64,000 bases of DNA from Paraspadella gotoi (GCA_051294375.1 CM119266.1:997554-1061553), one strand, 5' to 3'; numbered from the stretch's first letter, positions 1 through 12,585 are shown. The notes: generated from the sequence alone by a model not told the origin. Program-made: numbers and translations.

Positions 1-1284
1 AAATAGCGAAATTTAAAGATTGAACCTATTATTTTTATACTCATTTATTTCTTATTTCATTTTATTATATTACTTTTCCTTTGTCTCCTTTTATCCAAGA
101 TATTCACCTGAAAAATTTAAAAAATACAAGGAAAATAAGAAGACAAGAAAAAAATAGACACAAAAATAAGGACAAAAAAAGGGAAAAGGAGAAGAAAGAC
201 AAGGAACTCAATCGGACAGGACGATCGTGGGTCGTCGAAAGCGAAGACAATTTAGCAGACATCTCGTCGACATTACTCGATATTAATAATTAAAAACCTT
301 TTTTTAATTTCGCGAGAGTGATTGTCCATAAGGCGTAGTAAAATTTCTAAATTTAACTTTAATTAAAATTACTAAAACGTGAGGAACGAACAAACATTAT
401 ATTAATGAACATTTAGTAATAAAAAAATTAAAATAAATTTTACAATTTACGCAGTTAGGCCATATTTATACTAATACTAAACCAATAAATGTTAAAATTC
501 AAAACAGTTTTTTCTAAATTATTTTTTGCAATTTGGATTCGTCATAAAAAGTTGATAAAAAGAATTATAACTCTTTTAAAAAATTCCTTCATTAAGTGGG
601 TCAAAAATTAGAAAAAAGGCTATATTTTAAGCTGAAAATTAATTTTTTATGGAAATGTGGTACAACCAATATAAAAATTATCCATTCATTTAATAAATAA
701 GCTATCTTGACCCCTGACTTTGGACAGGCTTTGGTGGTTTAAGGCCTCCATCACTCTTACAAGATAATTACATAGCAGTCCCTGGCAAGCTTCAATATAT
801 ATATATATTATATATTATATTATATATATAATATTAAATATAGTTTTTTTAATTTTTAACCCACTTAATGAAAGAATTTTTAAAAATGATTTATATTTTC
901 TTTATCAACTTTTGACGAGGAATTCAAATCTGCAATCAAAATTAAGAAAAGCTTATTTTGAAATTTTTCGATTTTATATAGTGATTATATATATAAATAT
1001 AGCCTACTGCATAAAATTAAAAAAACATAAAATTAATTTTTTTTTATAAATTAATGTTCACTGATAGTATGTTGTTCATAATTGACTTTTAGAATTTTCG
1101 TATTAACTTTCACTTACGCCTTATTGTCCAGAGGCTAGAATTGATAAAAAAAAAAGGTTTGTTAATTTATTTTAACATATTACAGATTTCTTCGACCAAC
1201 TTACAACCTAATTAATTAATTTCAAATTACTCTTTTGCCAACTTAATTTTAAATTTACTCTGCCATTCTTACCTTTTTCTACCC
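1..1284 (+). repeat. Direct duplicate of 1720-2999 at a contig end
   Basis: Base-for-base similar to 1720-2999 with scattered 1-2 nt indels, ending at the first N gap. This is typical of overlapping contig ends that were not merged. It is AT-rich (over 70%) with a TA-rich run near 800-840 and no convincing gene. It carries a fragment of the dispersed 245-bp repeat at 650-795. Confidence 0.85.
650..795 (+). repeat. Dispersed 245-bp repeat, 5' part
   Basis: GGTACAACCAATATAAAAA to GACATAGCAGG-type sequence, ending in TA repeats. The same copy recurs in the redundant sequence at 2365-2515. Confidence 0.85.
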
Positions 1285-1309
1285 NNNNNNNNNNNNNNNN
1301 NNNNNNNNN

Positions 1310-2999
1310 TTTTTAAGGGAATTTTTATGTTCGATTCAATCGACAGAAGAAATTGAAATGAGTAATTGTTTCGGGCTTTATTAAATGAATGAATAATTTT
1401 TATATTGGTGAACTGAAGGTGAACTGAAGGTGAACTGAATCTCGTGAACGCGGCCCAGAATCCCTGGGAGGAGGATGAAGAGGAGGTGAATGAGAAGGAG
1501 GGGGTAGTAGACCCGCGTCTGTCTATCACCTTATATACTGTCATATACTACTATTAATTGCATTGTAGGAAGAAATAGGTTATACTCAACTAGAATTTTA
1601 ATTTTTCTGGATTACATTGTTTATTAATAAGATGAGTTTTTCGACGACACGATGCTGTTAATTTACATTTTTCAAAGCGAGAACAATTTAAAAAGTTAAG
1701 AGTAAAAGTAAAAATTAAAAAAAAATAGCGAAATTTAAAGATTGACCTATTATTTTTATACTCATTTATTTCTTATTTCATTTTATTATATTACTTTTCC
1801 TTGTGTCTCCTTTTATCCAAGATATTCACCTGAAAAATTAAAAAATACAAGGAAAATAAGAAGACAAGAAAAAATAGACACAAAATAAGGACAAAAAAAG
1901 GAAAAGGAGAAGAAAGACAAGGAACTCAATCGGACAAGGACGATGTGGGTCGTCGAAGCGAAGACAATTTAGCAGACATCTCGTCGACATCTACTCGATA
2001 TTAATAATTAAAAACCTTTTTTTTAATTTCGCGAGGTGATTGTCCAGTAAGGCGTAGTAAAATTTCTAAATTTAACTTTAATTAAAATTCTAAAAGTGAG
2101 GAACGAACAAACATTATATTAATGAACATTTAGTAATAAAAAAATTTAAAATAAATTTTACAATTTACGCAGTTAGGCCATATTTATACTAATACTAAAC
2201 CAATTAAATGTTAAAATTCAAAACAGTTTTTTCTAAATTTTTTGCAGATTTGGATTCGTCATAAAAAGTTGCATAAAAAGAATTATTAACTCTTTAAAAA
2301 ATTCCTTCATTAAGTGGGTCAAAAATTAGAAAAAGAGCTATATTTTTAAGCGAAAATTAATTTTTATGGAAATGGTACAACCAATATAAAAAATTATCCA
2401 TTCATTTAATAAATAAGCTATCTTGCCCCTGACTTTGGGACAGGCTTTGGTGGTTTAAGGCCTCCATCACTCTTACAAGATAATTACATAGCAGGTTCCC
2501 TGGCAAGCTTCAATATATATATATAATTATATATTATATTATATATATATATTAAATATAGTTTTTTTCACATTTTTAACCCACTTAATGAAAGAATTTT
2601 TAAAAATGATTTATATTTTCTTTATCAACTTTTGACGAGGAATTCAAATCTGCAATCAAAATTAAGAAAAGCTTATTTTGAAATTTTTCGATTTTATATA
2701 TGATGTTACTATATATATAATATAGCCTACTGCAAAAATGTAAAAAAACATAAAATTAATTTTTTTTTATAAATTAATGTTCACTGAAGTATGTTGTTCA
2801 TAATTGACTTTTAGAATTTTCGTATGTAACTTTCACTACGCCTTATTGTCCAGAGGCTAGAATTGATAAAAAAAAAAGGTTTGTTAATTTATTTTACATA
2901 TTACAGATTTCTTCGACCAACTTACAACCTAATTAATTAATTCAATTACTCTTTTGCCAACTTAATTTTAATTTTACTCTGCCATTCTACCTTGTTTCT
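1310..2999 (+). other. AT-rich intergenic DNA; 1720-2999 is the second copy of 1-1284
   Basis: After the gap, 1310-1720 contains a short reversed fragment of the dispersed repeat (1378-1412) and a GA-rich stretch. From 1720 it repeats the first 1284 bases. No gene was recognised on either strand. Confidence 0.7.
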
Positions 3000-3290
3000 A
3001 CCCTTAAATTCCACCATCCAATTCCACCTTTCAATTCATCTTCGAATTCCACCATCAAACCCCCCCTCTAATTCCATCCTTCAATTTCATCATCTAATTC
3101 CACCATCTAATACCAACCTCCAATTCAAACCTTCGATTTCACCTTCCATTTCCACCTTCCATTTCCACCTTCCATTTCCTCCTTCCTATTCCACCTTCTA
3201 TTTTCACCTTCCATTCCCACCTTCCTATTCCACCTTCCATTCCCACCTTCCATTCCCACCTTCCCATTCCAACCCCTTCACCGCCTCATC
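3000..3290 (+). repeat. TTCCACCTTCCA-type minisatellite
   Basis: Imperfect ~10-12 bp units (ATTCCACC TTCCATTTCC) recur about 25 times, pyrimidine-rich on the plus strand, and become more regular towards 3260. Confidence 0.8.
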
Positions 3291-3391
3291 TCTTCCGCCC
3301 TCCAGGTTTTCCCAAATAAACCTTCTTCCTGTCATTGTTATGCGAAGAGTCGACTTCGGTTATGCGCCCCGCGACTCGAGACTCCGACCGC
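3286..3391 (-). CDS. Candidate terminal exon, 34 codons
   Basis: Acceptor CATTTTCCCAG|GCGGTC, entering in phase 2, ending at TGA after VYLGKPGGRKR. It lies on the strand and in the direction where the RIM-BP-like gene would continue, but no motif ties it to that gene. The opposite strand is open here too. Low confidence. Confidence 0.25.
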
Positions 3392-4800
3392 CTGGGAAAA
3401 TGAGGGGCTGAGGACCCGAAGGCGCTAAAAGGAGGTCGGGGCTGCTGGGGAGCTAAGGGATGAGGAGGAAGGCGGGAGTGGGGTTTTGAGTTCGGGGGAA
3501 GAAGGGCAAAGCTTGGCGGGGAGTATATTGGGAATGAGGGGAATAAAGGGAAGAATTAAAATGAGCCAGAGAAAGGCTCGCATCAGGGGTAGAGCCCGTG
3601 AGCGTTAGGTTCGTCAGCCCAATGCACTATTACTGAGCTAAAGAAGAGAATAGTCATAATTAGGTCACTAACAAAATAATTGTTTGAGATACTTGGGGTT
3701 GGACTGAGGAGTGAGGAGCCTCTTTCCCTTCAGGTAAATGAGGATGGCCCAGCGATGAGGGAAATTTGTTGCTGGGCTGAAGAGCGAAAATAATAAGAAG
3801 CAGAATCAGGATTAGTAAAGATTAAAGAACGAGGATTCTCGATGAAAAGTTGGGCCGTTGTGAGTGAATAAGAACGAGAGGCGGTGAAGCTGGAAATTAT
3901 TCACTGGATCCGGGTAAGCGAAGGACGAAAGGTAAAGAGTCGCAAAAAGTAGGATCCGAGTCGAGGTAAGGAGTCGAGTCGAGGTAAGGAAGGATCCGAG
4001 GATCCGAGTCAAGGTAAGGAAGACATCAAGACTCAGGCAATTCCAGAAAGGGGAGCATTTTGTTTCCGCAGGTGTTCGGAGGCGGCGGGACTGATGCTGT
4101 GGGATGCAGTGTTACTTATGGTGTGGGATGAGGCGGTATTGATGCTGTGGGATGGGCGTGATGTAGACGCTGTGGGAATGCGCGCGTTACTAATGGCTGT
4201 AGGGATGGCGACGTGTAACTGTGGTAAAATGGCTGAGGGATGCGGCGGTATTGATGCTGTGGGATGCGGCGGTTGTGATTCCGTGAGGCTGCCCCAACTC
4301 GAGCTCGCGTTTTAACGGATGGCAGATGCTCCGCGAGTAGAAGGGAAAAACCCAAGGGGACACAAAAGCCCCAGTTTTCCTTCTTTTTTTTCCTTTCTTT
4401 TTTCTTCTCTTTTTTTTATTTTCTTTTCCTTTCTTTTCACTTCGTCCTTTTTTTTCTCCGTTTTATACGATTTGCCTTCACCCGCAAGGCGAATGGAACT
4501 TTATCATCAAATTTAAAACTTTCAATGTTTAGTCGATCGAATTTAATTGAAAAGTGGAGAGGAGTCGCTTGGGTTTTTTCCTTTTCTTTTTCCTTCTCCT
4601 ACGTATATCTTGTGGACGGAACAATCTCATCATTCTTTCCCTTTTCCTTGATAATTTCAGTTCTATATGACAAAAAGGAAATCAACTTCAATAAGAATTT
4701 AATGCTTTGATGGCTTTGATTTATTGATTAATTGATTGATTGATTAATTGATTGTTGGTTTGTTTGAGTGATTGATTGATTTATTTGATTGATTAATTAT
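3392..4800. other. No gene recognised; degenerate tandem blocks
   Basis: A purine-rich stretch contains short GATCCGAGTCGAGGTAAGG units (3950-4020). Imperfect GATGCTGTGGGATGCGGCGG units (4090-4290) follow, then a TTTC-rich run and ATTGATTGATT units (4705-4800). Open frames here reflect the repeats. Confidence 0.5.
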
Positions 4801-4801
4801 A

Positions 4802-5055
4802 TTGTGGCAACAAGACTTAAAGCTGCCTCACTGCTGTCCGTCCTCCTCCTCGTCTCAATGGCTGAGCACGCTAAATCATCTAGTTACACCCGTGCGTCCC
4901 GGGTTCATTCCCTGTGCATCCCGGTTCTGGCTTAAATATGACGGATCCGATCTAGACATGCCAGTGACAGGTGGCTGCGGGTCCGCAGCCCCTACGCCCG
5001 TTTGTGAGATACCCCACGCCCCTGGTATCACAGGCATTCATCCCGTTGCCATAAT
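4802..5055 (+). mobile_element. tRNA-derived SINE copy
   Basis: The head has an A-box-like TGGCTGAGCACG (about 4860) and, some 45 bp on, a B-box-like GGGTTCATTCCC (about 4908), which is the internal RNA polymerase III promoter arrangement. The 3' part, GTGAGATACCCCACGCCCCT to GTTGCCATAAT, is shared with the element at 9965-10217. No protein is encoded. The unknown age and low copy number here limit the consensus. Confidence 0.55.
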
Positions 5056-5219
5056 ATCTTCTCTTCATTCACAAAGTGATTTATTTATTTTATTTTTCTT
5101 CAATCGTTCCTTCTTCCATTCATTGATGCATTCATCTCATGACCCATTAATTCATCTCTTCGTCAATTCATTCATTCATTGAAACATTCAATTATATTTC
5201 TTTTCCCCCCTTTTTTCCA

Positions 5220-5244
5220 TCTCTCTCTCTCTCTCTCTCTCTCT

Positions 5245-5286
<42 letters not shown>
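5220..5286 (+). repeat. CT microsatellite
   Basis: Nearly pure CT dinucleotides over about 67 bp, with one GTT interruption. Confidence 0.95.
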
Positions 5287-5289
<3 letters not shown>

Positions 5290-5634
5290 AGGTCATTCCT
5301 TCCTGTCCTTCATCCCTTCTGGTCTTCCGTCAAGTAATTATGTTAATCTGAAGTCTAATGGAACTTTTACGATCGAACATCCGTTTCCATCCACGGGGAG
5401 ATGGAGGGGGGGCGACTGTGGGGATGTGGAGGGGGGGTTGGGTTCGGGAAGAGAAATCCAAAGAGTTTTAAGTTTAATTTTAATTGAATTCTTTTTTTTT
5501 TTGGGGGGGGGGGTAGGCGGGCGCTTTTATTTTAAAAAAAGAGACACGATTCTTATCAGAGAAGAATCTGGATGGGAATGCCTGTGCAATAAACGTCAGA
5601 ATCTGAGTGAAGTAAAGTTTCGATCGGTTTGCTT

Positions 5635-5745
<111 letters not shown>

Positions 5746-5942
5746 CTCTTATTTATCGATTTCTCAAACGGCCTAAATTTTTTAATAAGACTGCAGAAAA
5801 AAAAGTCCAATATAAAATGTAACATACTATGAAAGTATATTTGTAATATTAATGTAAAAAAGAAAAACAAAAGTACATTTCTCGTCTTTGTCCTCTCCTT
5901 CACTCTTCTCCATTTTTTCTCCTAATATTTGCTCTTTTGTTT

Positions 5943-6224
5943 AGCGACAACGACGACGACGACGACGACGACGACAATGAACTGGTGAGGCGTGTTTTGC
6001 CCGTAGCGAAGCTTGACGAACGAGAGAAGCGTCCGGCGGCGCGCGGCGCGGCGGCGGCGGCGCTGGCGGCGGCGGCGGCGGCGGGCGGCGGCGCGGCGGC
6101 GGGCGGCGGCGGGGCGGCGGCGGCGGCGGCGGGCGCGGGGGGGGCGGCGGCTGCGAGGTTGGCGGGTGTTCTGACAGATGTTCCGACTCGTAACTTTGAA
6201 TAACATTTTGTCCCTGACGACGAC

Positions 6225-6259
<35 letters not shown>

Positions 6260-6300
6260 ACGACGACGACGACGACGCGAGACGCGACGACGACGACCGA
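5943..6300 (+). repeat. GAC / GCG / GAC compound trinucleotide tract
   Basis: A GAC array (5947-5976), a GCG/GGC-rich core with very high CpG (6036-6152) and a second GAC array (6216-6300). Long open frames in several phases are a consequence of the triplets. Confidence 0.9.
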
Positions 6301-6384
6301 CGAAATCGCTTCTGCCTTCTCCTCACGTACAAATCCGCACAAACTTTGTTCCCTCGTTTCGGTCCAAACCTCGATCCTCTTATT

Positions 6385-6411
6385 TCTCTCTCTCTCTCTC
6401 TCTCTCTACTC

Positions 6412-6482
<71 letters not shown>
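6385..6482 (+). repeat. CT microsatellite
   Basis: About 98 bp of CT with two single-base interruptions. Further CT runs lie at 6834-6892 and 7262-7304. Between them (6490-7960) the DNA is T-rich and I see no gene. Confidence 0.9.
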
Positions 6483-6486
<4 letters not shown>

Positions 6487-6832
6487 ACATCGTTTCTTGT
6501 TTTGCTATAGTATAGTATAGTTATTAGTCAAATCAAAATGGTAAACTTTCCTCATTCAATACCTTAAGGATCTCGTTTGCCAAGGCGTGCCCATATTTAG
6601 GTCCTTTTTCCCCAGCTAAAAATTTATCTTTCTTTATATCTAGTAGTAAATAAATATCCTTTCTGCTTTTTTTATTTTATTAAACTATTTCTTCGAATGT
6701 CGCCGCTTGGACCTCTCTTCTCTTCCCTCTTCCTGTTTCCTCCCATTCTCCTTAAAATTCATTGCATCTCCCGTCGCCCACCTCCAATAACTTGATTTCC
6801 TCATGATCTGTCATACTTCCAATAATGTCCCG

Positions 6833-6886
<54 letters not shown>

Positions 6887-7262
6887 TCTCAATATAACAA
6901 CAATTCCATTAACCTTTTTCTTCCTTTTTATTTAACATTTTCTTTCTTTTTTTTCCTTTTTTTTTCCTCCAACTTATTTCCGTTGGTTTCTTTTTGCTTT
7001 TTTTTTTTCCCCCTCCATTCGATTTTTTTTCTTTTTCCTCCGGCCATCCTTTCTGGCTCTCTCTCTCTCCCTTTCTGTAGCTCTATCTGCTCTCTCTCTC
7101 TTTTTCTCTCTCTCCCACTGAATTATTCAAATGCCGAGCGCCACCTTAGCGGGAAAAAAAAGCCAAAAAGGGTCGAGTCCATTAACTAAATTAATTTCAC
7201 GATTTTTTGAAATATTATTGTTGTTTTGGACGAGAAATTCGGTTATTAATTATTGTTAGTCG

Positions 7263-7301
<39 letters not shown>

Positions 7302-7955
7302 TTTCGCATTCTCTTTCGCCTACCAACTCACCCTCAAGCAAAGAATAAAATGAGAACGTCATATTTTAATTATTCACAATAAAAAATCCGACAGGTACTT
7401 TTAACTTTATAATTTAATTTTCCATGTTAATGATTTTTTGTCTATTCAATCTCTATATCGACAAACTACAAAGATCGACTGACATAGTGACAATTCAATT
7501 TTAATGCGCGACATCTTGCGAGTTATTGACAGCTTTTTAGACAAAATAGCAGATGTGGGTTTTCTCGATTTCGCCTCAAATGTCGATTTAATTCAATCAA
7601 ATTCGATTTCCTGTCTTTTCCGGTTTTTTCACAACCCACATTATCTAATCTATGTGCTTTGTATTAATATTATCATTGTATTATCATCATTTGTGTTTAA
7701 ATTTTACTTGTAATTTATCAATATACTTCTTTGCTATGTCATCCTATCTTTTTATTCATTAATTAAACAGAGCAAAAAAGACCAACTGATATTTGTCTTG
7801 CCTACATGTTTTCTCGGGGATATATTTTTTATTGACTAAAATGATTACTCTTAATTCATCGATTAAAAAAACATATAAATATATTCTTGGAAGCCCGAGA
7901 TTTATTCTTGATCGTAACCAGCATGTTTTTGATTTAACGAAAATCCGGTCGTTAC

Positions 7956-7961
<6 letters not shown>

Positions 7962-7991
<30 letters not shown>

Positions 7992-7993
7992 CT

Positions 7994-8061
<68 letters not shown>

Positions 8062-8063
8062 CT

Positions 8064-8113
<50 letters not shown>

Positions 8114-8132
8114 CTTCTCTCTCCTCTCTTTC
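7962..8132 (+). repeat. CTGT/CT compound microsatellite
   Basis: Seven CTGT units lead into interrupted CT repeats. The mirrored version in the right arm (20880-20970) is much shorter and purine-rich. Confidence 0.9.
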
Positions 8133-8261
8133 CGTAAATTTCCTCTACGTCTCCCACCAATTAATCTTCCTCTCCAAAACTCTAAATTGAAAGTTTTGCC
8201 TAATCCTCAATATGACCCTTGACCTCTCACTGCCTTTGTATATTCAATTTTCTTTTAATGG

Positions 8262-8262
<1 letters not shown>

Positions 8263-8339
<77 letters not shown>

Positions 8340-8370
8340 CTCTCTCCTTTTTCTCTCTCTCTCTCCTATT
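8263..8370 (+). repeat. CT microsatellite
   Basis: About 100 bp of CT. The mirrored GA run at 20560-20660 is shorter and interrupted. 8400-9960 beyond it is AT-rich and without a recognised gene. Confidence 0.9.
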
Positions 8371-9964
8371 CAAGTAGTGATTCTATATTCTATACTCTAT
8401 TCTACCGCAAACCAAACTATTTCCCGGAAAGTTCAATTAATTTTCGATATAAAATGAGATTTTAATTTCACGGGCCATCATGAGTAATGATTGTCTCCAT
8501 CTGCAAACCAATGACAACTGTTTAATTAAGTTTCGTTTTTATCTATTTGTTTTTTCGTTTTTTTTTTTTAAATTTTATTCTTGAACTGGTATATATCAGG
8601 AAAGGGGAACACGCTTGAAAGCGATTAAAAAGCCTTTTAAAAAACTTTTAATTTAAAACCGAATAAAAAAATAATCTTCTATTCGTCGACCGTCGAATGT
8701 AAATAAATCCGGACCAAACAAACAGAAATACATCTAAACCTTGACAACATAAAAATAAATTTAAAAAATAAAAAATAAAAATAAATTTGAATCCCGCCAT
8801 TTTCAACGTCGGTAAACAAAGAAGCACGCGCGGGAGAAAGGGGAAAAAAAATTTTACTTCATTTTTTTTACGTTTTACCTTTTTTTTGCTTAACTATTCC
8901 CATTCGGCTGCGTCTTCTCGCTTTACACGACCAGAATTATGAATATTTAACCAACCTTGTCTACTTTTTCGCATGAGGTCGATGTCTTTTGTTTTTTTGG
9001 GAGACGAAAATAGCATCTCTTGGTTCATGGCGACGTAGAGATGAAATTATGTATTTTTTTACGAAGAAAAGACTTATTCTAAATGCCGTTTATATATTGC
9101 ATCTTCGTATCTACTGAGTTACTTTATATTATTATATCTTACGGGATACTACTAGATTTCATAATTATTTGACTAATTTCTCTTTTTCATGTCATGTTGC
9201 ACTTCACACAATAATTTTTCTCGCATTCTTTAACTTCGAGTTAATCTTTAGGTCCGTAATTTGTAACAATTTCACTTTCTTTCTTTTCTTTTTCATTTCC
9301 CAACTTTCCGTGGCAAAATTTTCTCCCCCAGCTCGTTTATTTTCGCTTCAGTGAAATTGTATTGTCGCCTTCCGTTGTGCACGAATTCGCGACCAAAGTC
9401 ACAAATGCCTCATTGCCTCATTCCAACTCCGCAGAAAGACCCATAAAGTCGACGCCAGTCAATTTCCCAACCCGGGCGCCTCCGTCGGTCGAAGGGAGAA
9501 AACAAAATAATGGAAAAAACAAAGTTTGCCGTAGTTTGCCTTCTGGTTATAAGTAAGTTCGCGAGGATAATGTCGCTGGCAGAAGATATAAACCTAAATA
9601 TATATATAAAATAAATAATAGATAAAATGAATAAATAAATTCATAAATAAAAAGCTAATGCTTTCATAGGTTTGATTTGCCTCAGCGGAGACGCCTTTCT
9701 GTGGGGCGGAAGACCTAGACCAATAACCAACCGCGAATTAAAGGTGAGAACCTAGTTTAAGGTAAGTTTATGTCGTTTACCCTTAAAGTATTCAATGAAA
9801 AAGATTATTCTTTTAAAAATGTAAGCAAAAATATAAAAAGAAAAGACTCTTTTCGTTGTAAAAATATATATAATTTGTTTTTCGATACTAAACAAATTAA
9901 AGGAAACTAAAGGGAACTAAAGGAAAGCTTAAAAAAAATAAATAAATAAAAAAACCAAGAAATT

Positions 9965-10217
9965 ATGGCAACAGCCGGGATGCCTATGATGCCCATTGGG
10001 ATGGGGCATCTCACTGTTGGCTTTGGGGGCTTCCGACCCTCAGTGACGCCTCCAGTCACTGGCGCGGTTACCCTAGGACGGTCTCGCTTTGCCAACGGAG
10101 AGGGAAGTCGTTAGGACTGTGGATGGAACACTACGCTTGGGATGGTGTGTTCCCCCTCTGAGCCAATGGATTTGGCTGAAGGATGACGGACGTGAGGCGG
10201 TGTGAATATACCGCCAC
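9965..10217 (-). mobile_element. tRNA-derived SINE copy, present in only one arm of the inverted repeat
   Basis: Read on the minus strand it has an A-box-like TGGCTCAGAGGGG (about 10167), a B-box-like region (TGTTCCATCC) and the tail GTTGCCATAAT shared with the copy at 4802-5055. In the opposite arm (near 18870) AAGAAATCATTC joins directly to AATAGGAAAACC, an empty site. Short AAAT flanks may be the target duplication. Confidence 0.6.
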
Positions 10218-10289
10218 AAAATCATCAATAGGAAAACCAACCACGAATTGTCATATCCTCATCCGTGACCATTATTTCCTCGTCTTTCC

Positions 10290-10545
10290 CAATCATTTTT
10301 TCTCTCTTTCTCCATCATTTCCCTTCTCTTTCCCCATCATTTTCTCTCTCTTTCCCCATCATTTCCCTCTCTTTCCCCATCATTTTCCCTCTCTTTCCCC
10401 ATCATTTTCCCTCTCTTTTCCCATCATTTTCCCTCTCTTTCCCCATCATTTTCCCTCTCTTTCCCCATCATTTTCCCGCTCTTTCCCCATCAATTCCCCT
10501 CTCTTTCCCCATCATTTTCCCTCTCTTTCTCCATCAGTTCCGCCG
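10290..10545 (+). repeat. CATCATTTTCCCTCTCTTTCCC minisatellite
   Basis: About twelve 20-22 bp units. The mirrored array at 18480-18830 in the right arm is longer and more degenerate, a length difference between the arms. Confidence 0.9.
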
Positions 10546-10750
10546 GCTGGTGATGAACCCCAAGACGTGCAGCGTCGACGGCGCCGATCGCGTCGTCGGC
10601 GAAACTTGGATCCGCCGCGGCGCCGACGGACGGCGGCGGCGCTGCGTCTGCGAGGGCGGCGGGGCCTGGGGGTGTCATCGGTTGTGAGGATTTTCGGCTT
10701 CGAGCGTTTTCGAGTGATTCCGGATTTTAGCTTGAAAGAGATCAAGGTGT
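10540..10750 (-). CDS. Candidate further exon of the RIM-BP-like gene
   Basis: Acceptor CAATCGCAG|ACACCT. ISFKLKSGITRKRSKPKILT is read identically or nearly so in both inverted arms, and DPSFADDAIGA is also shared. The frame changes between the two parts in this arm, while the other arm (18250-18480, plus strand) keeps them together. A GC-rich Pro/Ala stretch lies between. The 3' end runs into a minisatellite and was not located. Confidence 0.4.
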
Positions 10751-11707
10751 CTGCGATTGTAGAGTTTTCATTCCTCAATTAACTTTTGTAAATATAATGT
10801 ACGTACGAATGTACGTATGTACGTATGATTATTCGGTTTTTTATTTGTTTTTCATGGGCTTCAAATAAAAAAAAAATACTATTCCCTTGCTATCGTAATT
10901 TTCTATCGCGACAACTCGCTAGTGAGGCTCTTAAGGTTTCGCAACCAGGATGTCAGTTCAACTCGGATGCTCAGTTTGACTAATAAGTATGAGAAGTAAA
11001 ATAGAAAAAAATGTAAAAATTCATCGATATAACACGTTTTATTACATCATCTATAGAATTATTTTTCATTTATTTTTTTTTCACACATTATGTCGTACTT
11101 TTTCGACTCGTTTAATGGCTTAAAAGGTTCACGTCGAACGAAGCGACTAAATGTATCGATAAACGTTGTCAAGAACGAAGTAAGAAATGTCAAAAAAAAA
11201 TAAATTCGAAAATCACTTTCACCGTTAAATTCAGTTGAAAAAAGTCTACGGGAAAAAAAAAAGGTTTTAAAAATAAATCCAAGTCGGAGATGACGTCTTT
11301 TTTTTTCGACGTCACTGGAGAGAGATTACTGCGCCTTGCGACGTTACTGGCGACGAATGCCTCGACGTTATTTGGCCGTGACTGCGGCTGACTGCCCGCC
11401 ACGTTATTTGGCCATGAATGCCCGCGACGTTACAACGCGGATTACTTCAATTCGGGCGACGGGAGGCGATTAGGCCGACGACGTCGCTTCCCGTCGATTG
11501 AGGTAGTGGACGACGTCATCGACGACGACGCCTCCAGCGAAGGTTGCGACGCCATCTTTGACCTCGTTTTTGACGTCATTCTCGATCCTGACGTCATTTC
11601 GTCGGGAAAAGGAATAATTTTGAGGCGGTCGAAGGAAGAAGATCTTTTCTTCTTTGGGAAAATTGGGAATGAGGATTTTTTAGAGCCTGAGAGGGATAAG
11701 ATAGGAG

Positions 11708-11755
11708 ATAGATAGATAGATAGATAGATAGATTAGGAAGAATTAGAAGATAGAT

Positions 11756-11795
<40 letters not shown>

Positions 11796-11998
11796 AGTAT
11801 AGTAGATAGATAGGATAGATAGATAGATAGAAATAGATGATGATAGATAGATATTTTCTCTCTCTCTATCCCTCCTCTCTCTCTCATCTCTCTCTCTCTC
11901 TCTCTCTCTCATCTCTCTCATCCTTTCTCTCGTCTCTCTCTCTCNNNNNNNNNNNNNNNNNNNNNNNNNTCTCCCTCTCCCTCTCCCTCCCTCACTCC
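11708..11998 (+). repeat. GATA then CT microsatellite, interrupted by a 25-N gap
   Basis: GATA/TAGA units (11708-11850) are followed by CT repeats (11870-11944), the gap (11945-11969) and a CCCTCT run. The mirrored sequence is at 17120-17250. 10780-11700 before it has no recognised gene. Confidence 0.9.
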
Positions 11999-12005
11999 CC
12001 CTCAC

Positions 12006-12189
12006 CCGCTGGTTCCGCCTCGCTCTGAGATTCCGACTCCGTCCAGGGGCGCTCGCTGGGCGTCGCCACGGCGCCTCCTATCGCGCCGCTCTTGGCGCCG
12101 GTTTTGGCGCTAAACACGTCGGCGGCGTCGACCTCGAGGACGCACGTGGCCGGCGTCGATTCGGCGCCGGTGACAGCGACGGTCACGAC
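12006..12189 (-). CDS. RIMBP: RIM-BP-like FN3 domain, second exon
   Basis: 184 nt, phase 0 in, phase 1 out; acceptor TTTCCATCAG|GTCGTG, donor CAGCGG|GTGAGG. VVTVAVTGAESTPATCVLEV is the F/G strand pair (compare GVTVRTLSAQGESVDSAVAA in RIMBP2). An Ala/Ser/Glu-rich linker follows. It joins the previous exon in phase 0. A 25-N gap in a CT run follows within 40 bp. Confidence 0.68.
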
Positions 12190-12235
12190 CTGATGGAAAA
12201 TTATAAAAGATAGACGAGTGGGTCGGTCAGCGGGT

Positions 12236-12315
12236 AAGTCTGTTGGTAAGTCTGTTGGTAAGTCTGTTGGTAAGTCTGTTGGTAAGTCTGTTGGTAAGTC
12301 TGTTGGTAAGTTTGC
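12236..12315 (+). repeat. TCTGTTGGTAAG 12-bp tandem repeat
   Basis: Six to seven near-perfect 12-bp units in the intron between the candidate FN3 exon and its downstream sequence. The mirrored copy at 16770-16885 is degenerate. Confidence 0.9.
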
Positions 12316-12464
12316 AGGATGAAAAATATCCCGGGTATTTTATTTCAGGAAACAAATAAATAAATAAAAAAGATAAACCTTATGAAAAAATAAAACTAAA
12401 AAGATATAACGTAAACATTATTGAAACAAAAATACAAAAAATAAAACCAAAACCGAAAACTAAA

Positions 12465-12585
12465 CATAACATAACATAACGTAACGTAACGTAACGTAAC
12501 GTAACGTAACGTAACGTAACATAACATAACATAACATAACATAACATAACATAACATAACATAACATAACATAACATAACATAAA
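12465..12585 (+). repeat. TAACG/TAACA pentanucleotide array in the intron between the FN3 exons
   Basis: Nine TAACG units between two blocks of TAACA, about 120 bp. Mirrored at 16500-16640 with several base losses. Not a known telomere repeat. Confidence 0.9.

Noticed and set aside
12465-12585. Telomere-like array (TAACG/TAACA)
   Set aside because: Five-base unit that is not a known telomere repeat, and it lies in an intron between FN3 exons.
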